Shown here: positions 61,698 to 64,000 of the stretch, piece after piece
Layout: each line of letters opens with the position of its first letter
Position numbering within the stretch: position 1 is the stretch's first letter
Assembly (NCBI RefSeq): GCF_014395225.1
Contig: NZ_CP060723.1
Span: 2,666,001 to 2,730,000, forward strand
Source of the DNA: Pedobacter roseus
Lineage (GTDB): Bacteria; Bacteroidota; Bacteroidia; Sphingobacteriales; Sphingobacteriaceae
Direction of reading: 5' to 3'
DNA length: 64,000 nucleotides
The notes under the pieces: generated by a model
Told to the model about the DNA's origin: nothing
The model's database searches: none
What the model saw: the letters and a program-made list of their open reading frames with translations, nothing else
Program-made: the position numbers and the translations under genes

Positions 61698-64000
61698 TAG
61701 AAAGTTAATGATATAGTTCCACCATAGTAACGGGTTGGAGGTGTTTGCGATAAGGAAGTAATACCTACAGCATTACTGTCTGATCCGTTATTACTGTAAT
61801 CAGGATCGGCATATTCGTTAGATTTTGGCAACCAGATGAATAAATTTCTACCCTGTGCACTGATGGTAGCCGACTTAATAAATTTCACATTGCGTAATAC
61901 TGAAGATGGAAGTTTGTAAGCCAAAGCCAGCTCCCTTAATTTCCAGTAATTTCCCGAATACACATAGTTACTGGTTACACTTGAATACAAACTGCTGCTC
62001 GTCCAAAAGCCCGCACCGCCATCTGATACCGTAACACTGTTATTGGCCACATAAGTTCCACTGGCCGAATCGTAATATGATGAATTAGGAAAAACAAACT
62101 TTTCTCTGTTGTAATAAGCACTTCTGGCCGATGAACCAGAAAAGTCATAAGTAGAACCTGCCGTGCTATATTGTACATAGTTAGACCTGTACTCAAACAA
62201 TCCAGATAAGGTCAAACTTTTGTATGAAAGTTGAAAATCGAGCCCTAATCTGTTTTTAGGAATGGTATTACCCAAAATATTTCCTTCCGTTTTTCCTACA
62301 GGATAACCAGTGTTTTTATCAACCACTACCCTGCCTTCCGAATCGCGGATATAATCAGACCCGATAATTACCGGATAAACACTACCCACCTGACCAAAAA
62401 TGGTTGAACTGTTGCTCACCCCAATACGGGTTAAATCGTTAGAAAGCGATACTAATTTGTTATTATTATAAGTATAGTTACCACCAAGCGTTAATTTCCA
62501 GTCTCCTTTTCTAATCGGCGTAAAGTGCAGTGCCGTTTCCAAACCTTCATTGGTCAATTCTCCGGTATTTAAAAGGTAATAGTTATAACCTGTAGTGATA
62601 GGAACGCCAGCAGTAATGGCCTGCCCTGTTGAACTGGTATTGTAGTAGGTTACCGTTCCATCAACCAGCCCCTGAAATAACCTGAAATCTACACCACCTT
62701 CATAACCAGTAGTAATCTCTGGTTTTAAATTACTCGATACCAACGTATTATTAGGTGTATATCCTGTGCCGTAACCATAGCCTGTTTGAGAATCGAAGGT
62801 AGATTGCAACGAATAAGCACCACCGTTTGTAGTATTACCCACGTTTACATTACCCACTTTCGAAACTCCTGCCCTGATTTTCAGGTAATCTAAAACTTTA
62901 CTGTTTTTCAGAAAACTAAAAGCATCAGTCGGGATAAACGACACATCTGCTGCAGGATAGAAAAATGATCTGTTGGCCGGAGCAAGCACCGACACCCAAT
63001 CGTTCCTGCCTGTTACATGCACATACAGGTATTTTTTATAACCAATGGTTACATCGGCCCATACACCATATTGACGCGTATTGTAGTTGGCTTCACCAGC
63101 AGATGGTGTTCCGGTAATGTTACCCAAATTATACAGTTCACTTACCTGCAAACCACTGCCTGATGCATTTAGGTCTTTATAGACATAACTTTTTAAAGAT
63201 GTTCCAAGCAAAGCATTGAAAGAGAAATCTTTCACCTCTTTTTTAATATTGGCAAAAAAGTCGGTACTAAAATTACTGGTGTTCAGCATCTCATCACTCA
63301 CCCCACTGCTTTGGTTTGTTTTAGCCGAATGATCTAAAGTATACTGTGTATAATTATAACCTGTTGTGCTATTCTTATTCTTGTAATAACGGTTAGAGAT
63401 AGCAGCTCTGTAAGTAAAATCCAACCAATCAGCTGCTTTATATTTCAACTCCAGTAACCCGGTCAAATAATCGTTGGTGGTATTTTGCCTGTAATTATCT
63501 ATAGACCAGTAAGGGTTTTTGTAATAATCATTATAATAGCTATCAGGATTGTCCCAGCCTGTTGCATCCTGCCAGTTTGAATACGACAACAAAGGTATCT
63601 GGGCAGGTGTGTTTAAGAGGTTATCATAAACTGTAGAAGTTGCACTGGTAATATCGTACTTATTCTGTGTATAACTGGCATTATAATTTGCAGTAAACCT
63701 TTTGCTAAAATTGCGCGAACCATTAAATCTTATGGCTGCTCTGGTGTATTTATCTTTTGGTGTGGTTCCAGATCCATCTAAATACTGTGCAGATAAGTAA
63801 GTTGATGATTTTTCATCAGCCGATGAAATCGAAAAATCGGTTTGGTTAGATACTCCTGTCTTCCAGAAATCGTATTTATCATCGGTAGCCGAATAAGGCG
63901 TATACTGTTGCGCACCGCTTTCGGTAACGCGACCAATGGCCCTCAATGTTCCATCAAATGCAGGACCATACTGCTGGTTTTCTATCGGATCGTAAACCTG
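61697..64000 (-). CDS. SusC/RagA TonB-linked outer-membrane protein (C-terminal part)
   Basis: The gene runs off the right edge; 767 codons are visible. The frame is open from the edge (DPIENQQYGPAFDG...TLRAIGR) through the barrel to a final RYYGGTISLTF at the stop. The YGPAFDG segment is the plug/barrel junction of SusC proteins, so the signal peptide, CarboxypepD_reg domain and most of the plug are outside the window. The substrate cannot be inferred. The enzymes of this locus, if any, lie to the left of SusC in transcription order or beyond the edge. Confidence 0.93.
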   Translation of the reverse strand, partial: QVYDPIENQQYGPAFDGTLRAIGRVTESGAQQYTPYSATDDKYDFWKTGVSNQTDFSISSADEKSSTYLSAQYLDGSGTTPKDKYTRAAIRFNGSRNFSKRFTANYNASYTQNKYDITSATSTVYDNLLNTPAQIPLLSYSNWQDATGWDNPDSYYNDYYKNPYWSIDNYRQNTTNDYLTGLLELKYKAADWLDFTYRAAISNRYYKNKNSTTGYNYTQYTLDHSAKTNQSSGVSDEMLNTSNFSTDFFANIKKEVKDFSFNALLGTSLKSYVYKDLNASGSGLQVSELYNLGNITGTPSAGEANYNTRQYGVWADVTIGYKKYLYVHVTGRNDWVSVLAPANRSFFYPAADVSFIPTDAFSFLKNSKVLDYLKIRAGVSKVGNVNVGNTTNGGAYSLQSTFDSQTGYGYGTGYTPNNTLVSSNLKPEITTGYEGGVDFRLFQGLVDGTVTYYNTSSTGQAITAGVPITTGYNYYLLNTGELTNEGLETALHFTPIRKGDWKLTLGGNYTYNNNKLVSLSNDLTRIGVSNSSTIFGQVGSVYPVIIGSDYIRDSEGRVVVDKNTGYPVGKTEGNILGNTIPKNRLGLDFQLSYKSLTLSGLFEYRSNYVQYSTAGSTYDFSGSSARSAYYNREKFVFPNSSYYDSASGTYVANNSVTVSDGGAGFWTSSSLYSSVTSNYVYSGNYWKLRELALAYKLPSSVLRNVKFIKSATISAQGRNLFIWLPKSNEYADPDYSNNGSDSNAVGITSLSQTPPTRYYGGTISLTF

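Noticed and set aside
1..64000. tRNA or rRNA genes
   Set aside because: I read the intergenic gaps and saw no cloverleaf with a TTCGAATC-like arm or rRNA sequence. A tRNAscan-SE run would settle it.

Overview
The window is a chromosomal stretch of a Bacteroidota bacterium, most likely Sphingobacteriaceae and close to Pedobacter. This is inferred from two SusC/SusD outer-membrane uptake systems, an ECF sigma/FecR pair feeding a SusC with an STN domain, a GLPGLI-family protein, DUF1735 and DUF4953-type proteins, many Bacteroidota-style promoters (TAnnTTTG), little Shine-Dalgarno signal, and the gene order thrS-infC-rpmI-rplT. No rRNA, tRNA, CRISPR array, insertion sequence or prophage was recognised by eye.

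Layout. 1-4 kb: a methionine aminopeptidase, a TetR regulator, and an AraC regulator divergent from a TetX-like FAD monooxygenase. 4-6 kb: a lipoprotein M60-type metallopeptidase with a discoidin domain. 6.3-6.75 kb: a 21-bp tandem array with no clear gene. 6.9-16.8 kb: one leftward locus of ECF sigma, FecR anti-sigma, SusC (STN), SusD, a DUF4953-type zinc metalloprotease (frameshifted) and a DUF3347 protein; it looks built for protein or peptide capture. 17.3-25.7 kb: carbohydrate enzymes GH92, GH95 and GH125, interrupted by an NTF2-like protein and a cytosolic GAF histidine kinase. 25.9-29 kb: a DUF1624 membrane protein, two thioredoxin-fold proteins and an NlpC/P60 lipoprotein. 29-31.6 kb: mutS, broken by one missing G in a G-tract. 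32.4-34.5 kb: an exonuclease overlapping a CBS/nucleotidyltransferase protein. 34.9-38.1 kb: rplT, rpmI, infC, thrS. 38-46.6 kb: a lipoprotein, an acyltransferase, a GLPGLI protein, a CCG-domain protein, a UMF1-type transporter, recQ and a YhcG-type nuclease. 46.6-58.5 kb: a TolB/amidohydrolase fusion, a VapC-type toxin with a small partner, a B12/radical SAM protein, an HI0933-type flavoprotein, purK-purE, a YqgE-family protein and pdxH. 59.1-64 kb: DUF1735 lipoprotein, SusD and the C-terminal part of a SusC that runs off the right edge.

Most notable: mutS and the zinc metalloprotease each carry exactly one missing base in a G-run. This suits either a mismatch-repair-deficient lineage or a homopolymer sequencing error. 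Other points are the 21-bp array whose period is a multiple of three, several families of dispersed palindromic intergenic repeats, and a few genes whose start codon sits about 5 nt after a promoter -7 box (possible leaderless mRNAs). I did not find a clearly new multi-gene defence or biosynthetic system.
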